DNA of 64,000 bases. Origin: Bin87 sp034423115. Lineage in GTDB: Bacteria > Chloroflexota > Dehalococcoidia > Lucifugimonadales > UBA3495. The stretch lies in NCBI GenBank assembly GCA_034423115.1, contig DAOUJD010000057.1, forward strand, positions 1 to 64,000. The letters run 5' to 3'. The notes beneath the pieces are model-generated. The model was given only the letters and a program-made list of their open reading frames with translations, searched no databases and was not told the DNA's origin. Below are positions 49,323 through 59,867 of the stretch, in pieces; within the stretch, counting starts at the first letter, position 1, and each line of letters starts with the position of its first letter. The translations under genes were made by a program, and so were the position numbers.

Positions 49323-50963
49323 ATGAACCACGAAGCGCTATTGTCACTGGGTCTGCTGGTCATAGGTACCAAGCTGGCCGAGGGGATATTCCGGCGATTG
49401 AGACTCAACGCGATCGTGGCATATGCTGCGGCTGGGATTTTGCTGGGGCCGGTGCTGAATCTGTCGGGAATCTGGCACATCGAATCCAGTGGACACCTAG
49501 AGTTACTTCTGACGCTCGGGGTGTTCATTTTCTTTTTCCTGATTGGTCTGGACGAAATAGACATTTCCAGTTTCATGGCGACCCTCAGGGGACACTATTT
49601 CGTTACGGCCATACTTTCGGTGATTTTCTCCCTGGGCATAGCCCTGCTCGTGACCACCGACTTGGTGTTCGATTTCGGATTGAGCCTAAATTTCACCGAA
49701 GCACTGGCCCTGGCCGGCGTATTGTCGATGACCAGCCTGGGTATCGTCGCCAAGGTTCTGGCCGACGAAGGTCGGCTTAGGGAACCGGTGGGCCTACAGA
49801 TCTTCACCGTGGTGGTCATCGCCGAGTTGATCACGCTGTTGGTGATCGGGTTCAGCATCGGTGAACACTCGCACGAGTTGTCGGTGGTAGGGCTGTTGAT
49901 CCTGTTGGGGAAGATCGTGGCTTTCGCAGTGGTGGGTTGGGTCTTGTCATCCAAGGTTCTGCCACCGCTGGTATCGCTGCTGCAACGCGTGATTCAAGTG
50001 CCCCAGTTGTCCTTGGGACTGCTCATAGGGATCTTGTTTCTGATGGTATTCGGGGCCGAATTGATGGGTTTGCATGGCTCCCTGGGCGCGTTGCTATTCG
50101 GCGCGTCTTTGTCCGGGTTGTCCTATCAGGCGCGACGAGAGATTTTGCCGGGGCTAAGGAGCGTAGCGGAGGGGTTCTTCGTGCCATTGTTCTTCGCATC
50201 GGCGGGTCTGCACTTCAGCTTTTCGTTCGTGACGCTGAACCCGTGGACCATGTTGGCGCTGGCCCTAGTCCCGTTCGTGGGCAACTTCATCGGCGCATTT
50301 ATTGGGGCCTACGTTGCCCGGCTGACGGTTCCCTACGCCGTCGCATCGGGCCTCATGGGCAAGGGAGTCGCCGAAATCGCGCTCCTGCTCGTGCTATGGG
50401 AGACCGGCACCATTGACGAGGTAGTTTTCTCATTCCTGGTGCTGGTCATGTTCTGCTACATCCTGTTCATGCCGCCCGTGATCAGCTTCGCGGTCAACCG
50501 GGCCAGCCGCAAGCCGGACCTACCGACCAGCCTGGACGATATTCCCGCCGGAGTCATCGGCTTCGCGCTGGAGGACATCACCGTGGACGATATCCTGGAC
50601 CGATCCCGCAACCACCCTGACCCTGACGTGACGGTGCGCGAATTCACAGAACGGTGGTTGGTGCCCTACCAGCACGATTACGTGGTGGCCGACAAGGACG
50701 CTTTCGTTGGCGTGGTGTCGTTGGAGATGCTCCGGTATTTGCCCAAGGGAGCCTGGGGCAGCACACCACTGGGCGATGTCCTGCGCAGGGATGCGCCCCT
50801 GGCAGCTCCGGACGACCACGTTGAAGACGTCCTGCACCGCATGTCCGAGAATTCCGTTTCGGTGATTCCGATTGTCGAAAAGGACAGCGAGCGGTTTCTG
50901 GGCGCCGTAACCAGCAACGACATCGTCGAATTGATGACGCTTGAGGCGACCGGCGCCCACTGA
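49323..50963 (+). CDS. Cation/proton antiporter (Kef/CPA2-type) with C-terminal CBS pair
   Basis: 546 residues. About 12 membrane helices over residues 1-390 (Na_H_Exchanger: LRLNAIVAYAAAGILLGPVLNL, FFFLIGLDEIDISSF, SLGALLFGASLSGLSYQARREILPGL). The helix-5 acids expected in CPA2 carriers appear as a modified motif. A CBS pair follows (about 415-546: ITVDDILDRS, FVGVVSLEMLRYLP, VIPIVEKDSERFLGAVTSNDIVELMTLE), where most Kef proteins have an RCK domain; CBS domains sense adenylates. No ribosome site precedes the ATG, so it may be leaderless. Confidence 0.88.
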   Translation: MNHEALLSLGLLVIGTKLAEGIFRRLRLNAIVAYAAAGILLGPVLNLSGIWHIESSGHLELLLTLGVFIFFFLIGLDEIDISSFMATLRGHYFVTAILSVIFSLGIALLVTTDLVFDFGLSLNFTEALALAGVLSMTSLGIVAKVLADEGRLREPVGLQIFTVVVIAELITLLVIGFSIGEHSHELSVVGLLILLGKIVAFAVVGWVLSSKVLPPLVSLLQRVIQVPQLSLGLLIGILFLMVFGAELMGLHGSLGALLFGASLSGLSYQARREILPGLRSVAEGFFVPLFFASAGLHFSFSFVTLNPWTMLALALVPFVGNFIGAFIGAYVARLTVPYAVASGLMGKGVAEIALLLVLWETGTIDEVVFSFLVLVMFCYILFMPPVISFAVNRASRKPDLPTSLDDIPAGVIGFALEDITVDDILDRSRNHPDPDVTVREFTERWLVPYQHDYVVADKDAFVGVVSLEMLRYLPKGAWGSTPLGDVLRRDAPLAAPDDHVEDVLHRMSENSVSVIPIVEKDSERFLGAVTSNDIVELMTLEATGAH

Positions 50964-50983
50964 AATCGGCGCTGGGCACGCAA

Positions 50984-50992
50984 TGCTATAAT
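50984..50992 (+). promoter_or_regulatory. Extended -10 (TGCTATAAT) of leuCD
   Basis: Perfect TGCTATAAT, 64 bases upstream of the leuC TTG, just after the antiporter stop. No -35 is recognisable. Confidence 0.65.
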
Positions 50993-51056
50993 ACCCGCGC
51001 CGTATTGTGATTTCCGGGTACGCTGTCGCGTGCACCGAAGTTGAGGAGGATTTGAA

Positions 51057-52460
<1,404 letters not shown>

Positions 52461-52527
52461 ACGAAACTGGCCAACACTGCGAGTGCGGCCCTGCCGCCTC
52501 GACGTTACCAACACCCGAGGAAATCAA

Positions 52528-53118
52528 ATGGAACCTTTCGTCAAACTGGAAGGCGTGGTCGCGCCTCTAGATGCGGTCAACGTCGACACCGACATGATCA
52601 TCCCCGCCGTGTACCTCAAGAGCATCGAGCGTACCGGCTTCGGCAAGAACCTGTTCGACCGTTACCGGTACAACGAGGACGGGTCGGAAAACCCTGACTT
52701 CATGCTCAACCAGGACGCGTACCGGAACGCCAAGATTCTGGTGTCCGGCCCCAACTTCGGCTGCGGTTCATCCCGCGAGCATGCCCCGTGGGCCCTGGAC
52801 GACTACGGCATCCGTTGCGTGATTGCACCGAGCTTTGCGGACATTTTCTTCAATAACTGCTTCAAGAACGGCCTGTTGCCGCTCATCCTGCCGGAGGAAG
52901 ACGTTCGCCGGATCATCGACAGGTCCAAGGACAACCCAGGATTCCAGCTCACAGTCGATCTGGAAGCTCAGCAGGTCCGCGACGCCGACGAGGAAATCGT
53001 GGTGGACTTTGAGGTGGAAGAGTTCAGGCGCTACTGCCTGCTCAACGGCCTGGACGACATCGGCCTGACCCTCCAGCACGAGGGCGCGATTTCCGCCTTC
53101 GAGGCGCGCCAAAGCTGA
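52528..53118 (+). CDS. leuD: 3-isopropylmalate dehydratase, small subunit
   Basis: 196 residues from the ATG at 52528 (CGAGGAAA upstream). Swivel domain: VVAPLDAVNVDTDMIIPAVYLKSI, GPNFGCGSSREHAPWALDDYGIRCVIAPSFADIFFNNCFKNGLLP. Partner of leuC. The other leucine genes are not in the window. Confidence 0.95.
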   Translation: MEPFVKLEGVVAPLDAVNVDTDMIIPAVYLKSIERTGFGKNLFDRYRYNEDGSENPDFMLNQDAYRNAKILVSGPNFGCGSSREHAPWALDDYGIRCVIAPSFADIFFNNCFKNGLLPLILPEEDVRRIIDRSKDNPGFQLTVDLEAQQVRDADEEIVVDFEVEEFRRYCLLNGLDDIGLTLQHEGAISAFEARQS

Positions 53119-53142
53119 ATAGAGTTACGAACGTGAAGATGT

Positions 53143-53170
53143 GTAGGGGCGAATGATTATTCGCCCCTAC
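53143..53170. repeat. 12-bp perfect palindrome after leuD
   Basis: GTAGGGGCGAAT (53143-53154), loop GATT, ATTCGCCCCTAC (53159-53170). It sits between leuD and the convergent CoA-transferase, which ends five bases later, so it can terminate both. The best-preserved copy of the dispersed GGGGCG family. Confidence 0.8.
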
Positions 53171-53174
53171 GTTA

Positions 53175-54527
53175 TTATCCGTCAATGCCGAACCAGTCGC
53201 GGACCCGTTCGGCGTAATTGACGTCGTATCGCTGCATCCGGCCTTGCCGCACCTGCTCGTCCAGCGATGGCCGGCGGACGCCGCGAGGTGACAATGGGGC
53301 ATACCCGATGATGTTTGCCTCCTCCAACGCGACGATTTCGTCCCCGGTTTTCCCAAGCAGGCCCGCCAGGATTTCCCGGTTGTGCTGGCCCATGACCGGC
53401 GCCGCTTTGGGAACGTCTGCCGGTGTTGCGGACAACTTCCACGGTCGGCCGGCGTAAGGGAGCGGGGGCATGCCCGTGTTCGGATGGTGTTCAACCACCT
53501 CGTAGAACCGCCGCTCTTTCAGGTGGTCGTTAAAGAGCAGGTCCTCGCTGTCCAGCACCGCGCCGGCTGCGACCCCCTCGGCCTGCAATTTTGCCATCAG
53601 CTCCTGGTTGTCGTGGCTGCGGGTCTCGAACCCCAGCATCTTGTCTAGCTCTTCCCGGCGCCGGATACGCAACAGGCCGTCGCTGTACCTTTCATCGGCA
53701 GCCCAATCGGGTCGATTCATCACCCGGCACAACGCGTACCAGGCCTCGTCGCTATCGATGGCGATGGCGATCCAACGATCAGCGCCGGCGCACGGGTAGC
53801 AGCCGTGCGGGGACATCGCAGGATCCTCGTTTCCTGTCCGCTCCTTGATCCTGCCGTTGACCGTCCAATCCAGCAGCGCCTCGGGAATGGTCGCGCTGCA
53901 CGTCTGCGTCTGGGATACGTCGATGAACTGGCCCTGGCCGGTATTCAACCGGTGCATCAACGCCAGCATCACCGCTGCCACGGTGTGCTCTCCAGCCGTG
54001 TAGTCCGTGTACGGAATCTCGGACATGACCGGCCCGCCCCCCTTGTAGCCCGTCATGTAGGCAAGGCCGGCGGCTCCCTCAGTGGCCGGCCCGGTGGCAC
54101 CAAAGTTGGACCACGGGCCATCGAACCCGTAGCCGGTGGACGATACCATGATGATGTCGGGTCGGATCTTGCGCAGGTCTTCGTATTCCAAGCCGAAATT
54201 CTTGATAACCCTCGGGGTGAAATTCTCTGCGAACACGTCCGCGACGGCGATCAGGTCGCGCAACACCGACCGTCCCTCGTCGCGGCTCAAGTCGAGCGTC
54301 AACCCCAGTTTGTTACGGTTCTGCTCGTAGAAATTAGCCCCGCGGTTCCAGAACTCGCCCTCCACATCGTTGTGGTAGAGCGAGTCAGTCCGGTAGCTCT
54401 CTAAACGCTGCACCGATTCGAGGCGGATCACCTCGGCACCCATGTCCGCCAGCCACTTCATCGCCGACGGAATAGCGATCAATTGCCCCATCTCCACGAT
54501 GCGCACGCCCTGCAACGGTCCCGGCAT
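53175..54527 (-). CDS. CaiB/BaiF (class III) CoA-transferase
   Basis: 450 residues, slightly long. Nucleophile D203 in GQGQFIDVSQTQ; VRIVEMGQLIAIPSAMKWLADMGAEVIRLE and the terminal MGQHNREILAGLLGKTGDEI are family sequences. The C-terminus has about 40 extra residues after the usual end (SPRGVRRPSLDEQVRQGRMQRYDVNYAERVRDW). One base separates it from the upstream CoA-transferase, so the two are co-transcribed, possibly as a heteromer like some two-gene family III enzymes. Confidence 0.92.
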   Translation of the reverse strand: MPGPLQGVRIVEMGQLIAIPSAMKWLADMGAEVIRLESVQRLESYRTDSLYHNDVEGEFWNRGANFYEQNRNKLGLTLDLSRDEGRSVLRDLIAVADVFAENFTPRVIKNFGLEYEDLRKIRPDIIMVSSTGYGFDGPWSNFGATGPATEGAAGLAYMTGYKGGGPVMSEIPYTDYTAGEHTVAAVMLALMHRLNTGQGQFIDVSQTQTCSATIPEALLDWTVNGRIKERTGNEDPAMSPHGCYPCAGADRWIAIAIDSDEAWYALCRVMNRPDWAADERYSDGLLRIRRREELDKMLGFETRSHDNQELMAKLQAEGVAAGAVLDSEDLLFNDHLKERRFYEVVEHHPNTGMPPLPYAGRPWKLSATPADVPKAAPVMGQHNREILAGLLGKTGDEIVALEEANIIGYAPLSPRGVRRPSLDEQVRQGRMQRYDVNYAERVRDWFGIDG

Positions 54528-54528
54528 G

Positions 54529-55728
54529 TCAGATCACCTCCGATGCAGTGAGGTAGGCCAGGTGCTGGGCGTCGTATCCCAACGCCCCCAGCACCTCGGA
54601 GTTGTGTTGACCCAGCCCGGGAGCGGTGGAGTTCACCGCCCACGGTGAACCGTTCATCAGGAACGGGGCTCCTGGGAAGGTTATTTCGCCGAGGTCCTCG
54701 TGCTCCACGGGTACATAGTACCCGCGCGCCTGAATTTGTGGGTTCTCCAGCGTTTCAGGCGGCGAATCGATCACGCCGTAGATAAATCTTTTTTGGTGGG
54801 CTGCGTAGAAGATGTCCTGTTTCTGCTTGGTGGCGAAGATATGGTCCAGGATTTCGCCCAGGGCTTCCGCGTTCTCCAACCTCGCCGAGGCGTTGTCGAA
54901 GCGAGGGTCGTCCAGTTCCGGGGCGTCCAGAAAGTCCACCAGTATCTGCCAGTCGAGCGATGCGCCGATTCCAGGATTGGGCAGCACGTAGCCATCTGAG
55001 ACCTCCCGGAGCCGCGTCAGATCGCCGGTGTGGTTGGGCTGCCGGCGACGTACCGCGCCGACGTAGGTGTAATTGTTCGTCACGTCCCGCAGCGCCGATG
55101 CAATGCTCTCCTGGATGGACACGTCCACCCGCTGCCCTTCTCCAGTAAGGCGTTGGTGATAGAGCGCCATCAGAGTCGCCGACGCCAGGTTGGTGCCGGC
55201 CTTGAACTGGGCCTGATGCATCGCGTGCTTCAACGGTTCGCGGTCGTACGCGCCGAAAATGTACATCAACCCGCCCAGCGCGTACGCGACGATTTCGGTG
55301 GCCTTGTAGTCGCGCCACGGCCCGGTCTGACCGAAGTTCGACACCGAGGCCACCACGAGCCGAGGGTTGTGTGCGCGCAGCGTCTCGGCATCCAGACCCA
55401 GCGACGGCATCACGCGTGGCGCGAAGTTCTCAACCAATACATCCGCGCCGGACAGCAGGTCCATGAGGATGGTGCGTCCCTCGTCGGATTTGAGATTCAG
55501 GGTGATGCCTTGCTTGTTGGTGTTCAAGTACAGGAACGGAAGGCTTTTTTCATGGTGTGGTTCGTCGTGGAAGAAAGGCGGCAACCGGCGCGCCGGGTCA
55601 CCTTCCGGCCGTTCGACCTTCAACACGTCGGCCCCGAAATCGGCCAACAACTTGGTCGCGTATGGGCCGGCGATGTGGTGGGTCAGGTCGATCACCTTGA
55701 CACCGGCTAAAGCTCCGTTGGTCAACAT
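54529..55728 (-). CDS. CaiB/BaiF (class III) CoA-transferase
   Basis: 399 residues. Nucleophile D202 in GEGQRVDVSIQESI; AGVKVIDLTHHIAGPYATKLLADFGADVLKVERPEGDPARR and LGQHNSEVLGALGYD. First gene of the two-gene unit, divergent from the ThDP enzyme. Paired CaiB genes may form one alpha-beta enzyme (as described for succinyl-CoA:mesaconate or benzylsuccinate CoA-transferases); that is inferred from adjacency. Confidence 0.92.
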   Translation of the reverse strand: MLTNGALAGVKVIDLTHHIAGPYATKLLADFGADVLKVERPEGDPARRLPPFFHDEPHHEKSLPFLYLNTNKQGITLNLKSDEGRTILMDLLSGADVLVENFAPRVMPSLGLDAETLRAHNPRLVVASVSNFGQTGPWRDYKATEIVAYALGGLMYIFGAYDREPLKHAMHQAQFKAGTNLASATLMALYHQRLTGEGQRVDVSIQESIASALRDVTNNYTYVGAVRRRQPNHTGDLTRLREVSDGYVLPNPGIGASLDWQILVDFLDAPELDDPRFDNASARLENAEALGEILDHIFATKQKQDIFYAAHQKRFIYGVIDSPPETLENPQIQARGYYVPVEHEDLGEITFPGAPFLMNGSPWAVNSTAPGLGQHNSEVLGALGYDAQHLAYLTASEVI

Positions 55729-55898
55729 CCAACTCCCATAGAGATTTGCGCAGCCATTCTAGCCCCAGAACCCGGCAGGCACAACGCGATCCGATTGGAG
55801 GGCACCGTCTCGACGCGGTCTACGATGGACGCAGGCATGGTGAATGCCTCGCCCAGGTGCCGGACGGGTGATGAGCATCCCGATGGATCGCTGAGCGA

Positions 55899-55907
55899 TG
55901 CTATACT
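55899..55907 (+). promoter_or_regulatory. Extended -10 (TGCTATACT) of the ThDP-enzyme gene
   Basis: TGCTATACT, 68 bases upstream of the GTG start, in the divergent gap with the CoA-transferases. No -35 recognised. Confidence 0.55.
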
Positions 55908-55975
55908 TTGCGGCAAATGAGCGCTGACGGCGATGATTGCCGGCACGGCGCTTCAACCGAGAAGAGGTTTTTATC

Positions 55976-57622
55976 GTGCAGACCATCGACGCAATAGCCG
56001 AAATTTTAAAAAGGGAAGGGGTCGAATACCTGTCCTGCTTCCCAACCACGCCGGTCATCGAAGCCTGCGCTGCTGCCGGCATCCGTCCCATCATCTGTCG
56101 CCAAGAGCGCGTCGGCGTGGGAATCGCCGACGGGTACAGCCGAGTGACCAACGGACGCCCGCCCGGCGTATTCGCCATGCAATACGGCCCCGGCGCTGAG
56201 AACGCATACTCGGGCGTCGCCACGTCCTTCTCCGACTCCGTGCCCATCCTCCTGTTGCCGTTGGGACACCCTCGGGAACGACAGGGCGTGTTCCCCATGT
56301 TTGACTCCATCGAGAGTTATGCGAGCGTTACCAAGCATCTCGAAAGGTTGAACCTGTCCGACAGCACCAGTCAGGTGATGCGTCGGGCGGTCAATGCCCT
56401 GTACACCGGCCGGCCTGGTCCGTCGATGATCGAAATTCCCGCCGACGTCGCGCTTCAGGAGGTATCCGAGGAAGCCTTTTACTGGGGCGGCAATGTTCGC
56501 CGTTCCGCGTCACAGGCCGACCCGGACGATGTTGAGGCCGCCGCCCGCGCCCTTTGCTCCGCCACTTATCCCGTCATCCACGCTGGGCAGGGGGTCATGT
56601 ATGCGGAGGCCACCGACGATTTGGTGGAGCTGGCCGAACTGCTGTCGGTTCCGGTTATGACAACCCTTCTGGGCAAGAGCGGATTCCCCGAGCATCACCC
56701 GTTGGCATTGGGCAGTGGCTCAGGCGTGATGTCGGGCACGGTCTATCACTTCATGCGTCGCGCCGACGTGATATTCGGCGTAGGGTCCAGCTTCACCAAG
56801 CACGGCATGTCCATGAACCTTCCTGCCGGCCGTACGTTGATTCAGAACACCAACGATCCCCGCGATTTGAACAAGGACTATGACGTGCAGTTCCCCGTCA
56901 TCGGCGACGCCAAACTCGCGCTGCGCCAGATGATCGAGGCCTGCCGGGAAATTGTCGGGGACACGCGCCGCAACAAGCCCGAGGTTGCCGGCGAGATCGA
57001 ATCCGTGCGCACAGCTTGGCTCGGGGAATGGCAGCACAAGACCACCGCTAGCGGCCCGTTGGTGAATCCCTACCGCGTCATTACGGATTTCCAACAGGCG
57101 GTGCCGTCCGACGAGGCCATCGTCACCCATGACTCCGGTAGCCCCCGCGACCAGATCACTCCCTTCTACCGCTCCGGTGGACCCCGGACTTACCTGGGCT
57201 GGGGCAAATCCCACGGGTTGGGCACCGGCTTGGGCCTGGTTATCGGCGCGAAACTGGCGGCACCCGAGAAGATGTGCGTCAACTTCATGGGCGACGCGGC
57301 TTTCGGGATGGTGGGCCTCGACTTCGAGACCGCCGTGCGGAGTGGCGCTCCGATTACCACAGTGGTGCTGAACAACTCCACCATGGCGGTCGAGACCGCG
57401 GCCATGGAACGATCCCACAACCTGTACAACACCCGGGATCTCGGCGGCAATTACGCCGATATGGGCCGGGCGATGGGTGGTTACGCCGAACGGGTTACCG
57501 ACCCGGGGGAAATCATCCCGGCCTTCCAGCGGGCGCGTCGGCAGAACGAAGAAGGGAACGCGGTGCTGTTGGAGTTCATCACCAACGAGGAGATTGACTA
57601 CTCCCACAAGCGCGCGTTCTGA
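55976..57622 (+). CDS. Thiamine-diphosphate-dependent enzyme, acetolactate-synthase-like
   Basis: 548 residues from the GTG at 55976 (AAGAGG upstream; a TTG at 55937 extends the frame by 13 codons without support). Three-domain ThDP lyase/decarboxylase: N-terminal PYR domain with the catalytic Glu in ICRQERVGVGIADGYSR, central domain (about 190-330), C-terminal PP domain with the metal/ThDP motif starting NFMGDAAFGMVG and ending VVLNNS. The reaction is not identified. It lies divergently from two CoA-transferases, so an acyl-CoA lyase or oxalyl-CoA decarboxylase-like role is conceivable, but the diagnostic features of those groups were not seen. Confidence 0.85.
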   Translation: MQTIDAIAEILKREGVEYLSCFPTTPVIEACAAAGIRPIICRQERVGVGIADGYSRVTNGRPPGVFAMQYGPGAENAYSGVATSFSDSVPILLLPLGHPRERQGVFPMFDSIESYASVTKHLERLNLSDSTSQVMRRAVNALYTGRPGPSMIEIPADVALQEVSEEAFYWGGNVRRSASQADPDDVEAAARALCSATYPVIHAGQGVMYAEATDDLVELAELLSVPVMTTLLGKSGFPEHHPLALGSGSGVMSGTVYHFMRRADVIFGVGSSFTKHGMSMNLPAGRTLIQNTNDPRDLNKDYDVQFPVIGDAKLALRQMIEACREIVGDTRRNKPEVAGEIESVRTAWLGEWQHKTTASGPLVNPYRVITDFQQAVPSDEAIVTHDSGSPRDQITPFYRSGGPRTYLGWGKSHGLGTGLGLVIGAKLAAPEKMCVNFMGDAAFGMVGLDFETAVRSGAPITTVVLNNSTMAVETAAMERSHNLYNTRDLGGNYADMGRAMGGYAERVTDPGEIIPAFQRARRQNEEGNAVLLEFITNEEIDYSHKRAF

Positions 57623-57679
57623 TCCGAGAAACCCTAAGCCATCTGTACGATAGAATTCGCAACACCGCGCGACGCGATG

Positions 57680-57704
57680 CAGGGGTGAATCTCATTCGCC
57701 CCTG
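57680..57704. repeat. GGGGYG palindrome
   Basis: CAGGGGTGAAT (57680-57690), loop CTC, ATTCGCCCCTG (57694-57704); one G-T wobble pair. It follows the ThDP-enzyme stop by 58 bases. Same family as 53143. Confidence 0.7.
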
Positions 57705-57729
57705 TTTGCCATCTGTGTCGATTTCTACC

Positions 57730-58416
57730 ATGCCCTCCGCGGATCTGCACCAAATCATCGCCGAGGCCGATGCGCGCATTGCAGGCGGCGACCGGTCGGC
57801 GGCGCCCTATCTGGAACGGGGATCCGCTTTGTTGCAATTGGACCGCCCCGGCGACGCCCTGGTCGCCTTGGATTTCGCGGTGATCATCGATCCCGCAAGC
57901 AGCCAAGCCCGGGTGGTTCGTGGCGAAGTCCTGTTGAAGTTGGGCCGGCCTACCGCTGCGATGGATGACCTCGATGCCGCCTTAGAGGCCGAACCGACCA
58001 ATGCGGCCGCTTTGCGGCTGCGCGGCGTCGCCAACCTGGAAATTGGCAATTGGACGGAGTCGGAGTCCGATTCATACAAGGCGATTGATTTGGGTTTAAA
58101 CGATTCGGTGCCATGGCGGACGCGGGGTCGAGCCAAATATCAAATGGGGCATGCCGCACCCGCCGTCCGTGATTACGACCGGGCGATCACACTACAACCA
58201 GATGACGTCGAATGTCTGTATTGGCGCGGTCTGGCTCATCGCGACCTGGGCGACCATGACGCTGCGGTCGCTGACTTTACCGCGGCGATTGACATCAATC
58301 CGGCGTTTGCCGAGTGCTATGTTTCTCGTGGCAAGTCCTGGTCGGAGTTGGGGAACGTGGCGGCAGCCCGTTCCGACTGGACGTTGGCCGCGCAGATGCT
58401 TCACCATTCCCATTGA
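57730..58416 (+). CDS. Tetratricopeptide-repeat protein
   Basis: 228 residues from the ATG at 57730; an upstream in-frame ATG at 57685 lies inside the palindrome and is unlikely. Five to six TPR units, for example YLERGSALLQLDRPGDALVALDFAVIIDP, ARVVRGEVLLKLGRPTAAMDDLDAALEAEP, WRTRGRAKYQMGHAAPAVRDYDRAITLQP and WRGLAHRDLGDHDAAVADFTAAIDINP. No signal peptide. A protein-protein interaction scaffold; partner unknown. Confidence 0.85.
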   Translation: MPSADLHQIIAEADARIAGGDRSAAPYLERGSALLQLDRPGDALVALDFAVIIDPASSQARVVRGEVLLKLGRPTAAMDDLDAALEAEPTNAAALRLRGVANLEIGNWTESESDSYKAIDLGLNDSVPWRTRGRAKYQMGHAAPAVRDYDRAITLQPDDVECLYWRGLAHRDLGDHDAAVADFTAAIDINPAFAECYVSRGKSWSELGNVAAARSDWTLAAQMLHHSH

Positions 58417-58474
58417 GCCCACCAAACGACGTCCAGTTGTATTTTTCGACTGCCAGTGAATTGGAGGAACGCAA

Positions 58475-58840
58475 ATGTCCGATCTCAAATCCCGGTACCT
58501 GTTCATCGCCAGCATGGACATCGACGCCGACCGCGAGGCACTGTTCAACGACGTGTACAACACCGAACATTGTCCCATGCTCAACGAAACGCCGGGCGTG
58601 ATTGGCGTAACCCGGTACGAAACCCAACGCTTGGTGATGGCCATGGGCGGCGAGGTTCGAGAGATCGAAATACCCGGCACGCCCAAGCACCACGCGGTTT
58701 ATCAGATCGAGAGCCCCGAGGTCTTGACCAGTCCCGAATGGGCAGAAGCGGTAGATGCCGGCAGGTGGCCGGAGCAGGTGCGGCCGTACACCCAGAACCG
58801 CCGCCACGTCCTGTTGAAGCTCACGTACCCGGAGTCCTGA
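58475..58840 (+). CDS. EthD-like/dimeric alpha-beta barrel small protein
   Basis: 121 residues. RYLFIASMDIDADREALFNDVYNTEHCPMLNETPGVIGVTRYE resembles the ferredoxin-like dimeric barrel with the usual YxxEHxP motif (YNTEHCP). Such proteins accompany degradation operons. GGAGG lies seven bases before the ATG. It lies 58 bases after the TPR gene and ends 88 bases before the convergent ketopantoate-reductase-like gene. Function unknown. Confidence 0.72.
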   Translation: MSDLKSRYLFIASMDIDADREALFNDVYNTEHCPMLNETPGVIGVTRYETQRLVMAMGGEVREIEIPGTPKHHAVYQIESPEVLTSPEWAEAVDAGRWPEQVRPYTQNRRHVLLKLTYPES

Positions 58841-58928
58841 ACGGTCTCCTCCGTACCGGGTTGTAGTCGCTCATGCGGGGGTACAGCAACCCGCCAGCGT
58901 GGGCAGGTTGAATCACCGGGCGTGGCCG

Positions 58929-59864
58929 CTAAGCCACGCTCCGCTCGGCGTCTATGCGGTTCGCCCTGGGTTTGAGAACGGCGTACAGGGCGTTGTTGAT
59001 GGGCGTCGGCACTCCGTACTCCTGGCCCATACGGATAACCGTGCCGGTCAATCCTTCCAGTTCCACGGGTTGGCTTTCTGAGAAGTCCTTGGCCAGCGAC
59101 GCCATACCGGTCGCCGGGAAGTTGTCCAAGGCGTTCATGGACCACTCAAGGGAGTCGGGTTCCAGGGGCGCTCCGGAAGCCTCTCCCACCGCCAATGCCT
59201 CGGCGATGGCCTCCTGAATCACCGAACGCGTTTCGGGGACGCTGCGCAGTTCGCCATAGGCACAACCGCTGGCGGCGCAAACACCGGCGGAACCCGATAG
59301 ATAGGCAAACTTCTTCCACAGCATGCCGGTCATGTTTTCCAGCAATTCCACACGCCAATTCGCGGCCTGGAACACCTCAAGCAGGCGCTCTCCGCGCTCG
59401 GTGATTCCCGGAGTACGTTCGCCGAATGACGCGGCGCCAGGCCCACCCTGGGTGACCACGCCTGGCTCGGCGATGCGCCCTTCCAGGTAGGCGGACCCAA
59501 TCATCACGCGTTCCGGGCCGTAGGCATCCACCAACCGTTCCCCGTTGTCGATGCCGTTTTGCAGCGTCAGCACGATGGTGTCGGGACCCATCATTGGAGC
59601 AATCGCCTGTATCGCCGCTTCGTTGTGGTACATCTTTACGGTGAACAGGACCAGTTCTTGGTGGCCCGCGTCGGCTGGTTGGTCCATCGCTTGGCCAGGC
59701 ACTACAAATTCGCCGTCGTTGCTACTGATCACCCGCAGCCCGTTGCTGCGGATAGCCTCCAGGTGCGGGCCGCGCGCGATAAACGTTACGTTGTTGCCGG
59801 CACGAGCCAGCAAGCCGCCGAAATAGCCGCCCACGCCCCCGGCGCCCATCACTGCAATGTCCAT
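58929..59864 (-). CDS. Ketopantoate-reductase-like dehydrogenase (PanE/ApbA family)
   Basis: 311 residues. Rossmann start MDIAVMGAGGVGGYFGGLLARAG, then VTFIARGPHLEAIRSNGLRV and VLTLQNGIDNGERLVDAYG. The conserved Lys is in MLWKKFAYLSGSAGVCA, and the C-terminal domain ends NALYAVLKPRANRI. It may reduce 2-dehydropantoate for CoA synthesis or a related 2-keto acid. Last gene of a five-gene run (three bases after the ligase). A role in this acyl-CoA operon rather than pantothenate synthesis is plausible, since other pan genes are absent. Confidence 0.88.
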   Translation of the reverse strand: MDIAVMGAGGVGGYFGGLLARAGNNVTFIARGPHLEAIRSNGLRVISSNDGEFVVPGQAMDQPADAGHQELVLFTVKMYHNEAAIQAIAPMMGPDTIVLTLQNGIDNGERLVDAYGPERVMIGSAYLEGRIAEPGVVTQGGPGAASFGERTPGITERGERLLEVFQAANWRVELLENMTGMLWKKFAYLSGSAGVCAASGCAYGELRSVPETRSVIQEAIAEALAVGEASGAPLEPDSLEWSMNALDNFPATGMASLAKDFSESQPVELEGLTGTVIRMGQEYGVPTPINNALYAVLKPRANRIDAERSVA

Positions 59865-59867
59865 AAA

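Noticed and set aside
55976..57622. Oxalyl-CoA decarboxylase as the call
   Set aside because: Proximity to CoA-transferases suggested it, but the N-terminal and central sequence did not match what I remember of oxalyl-CoA decarboxylases. Kept as a generic ThDP enzyme.
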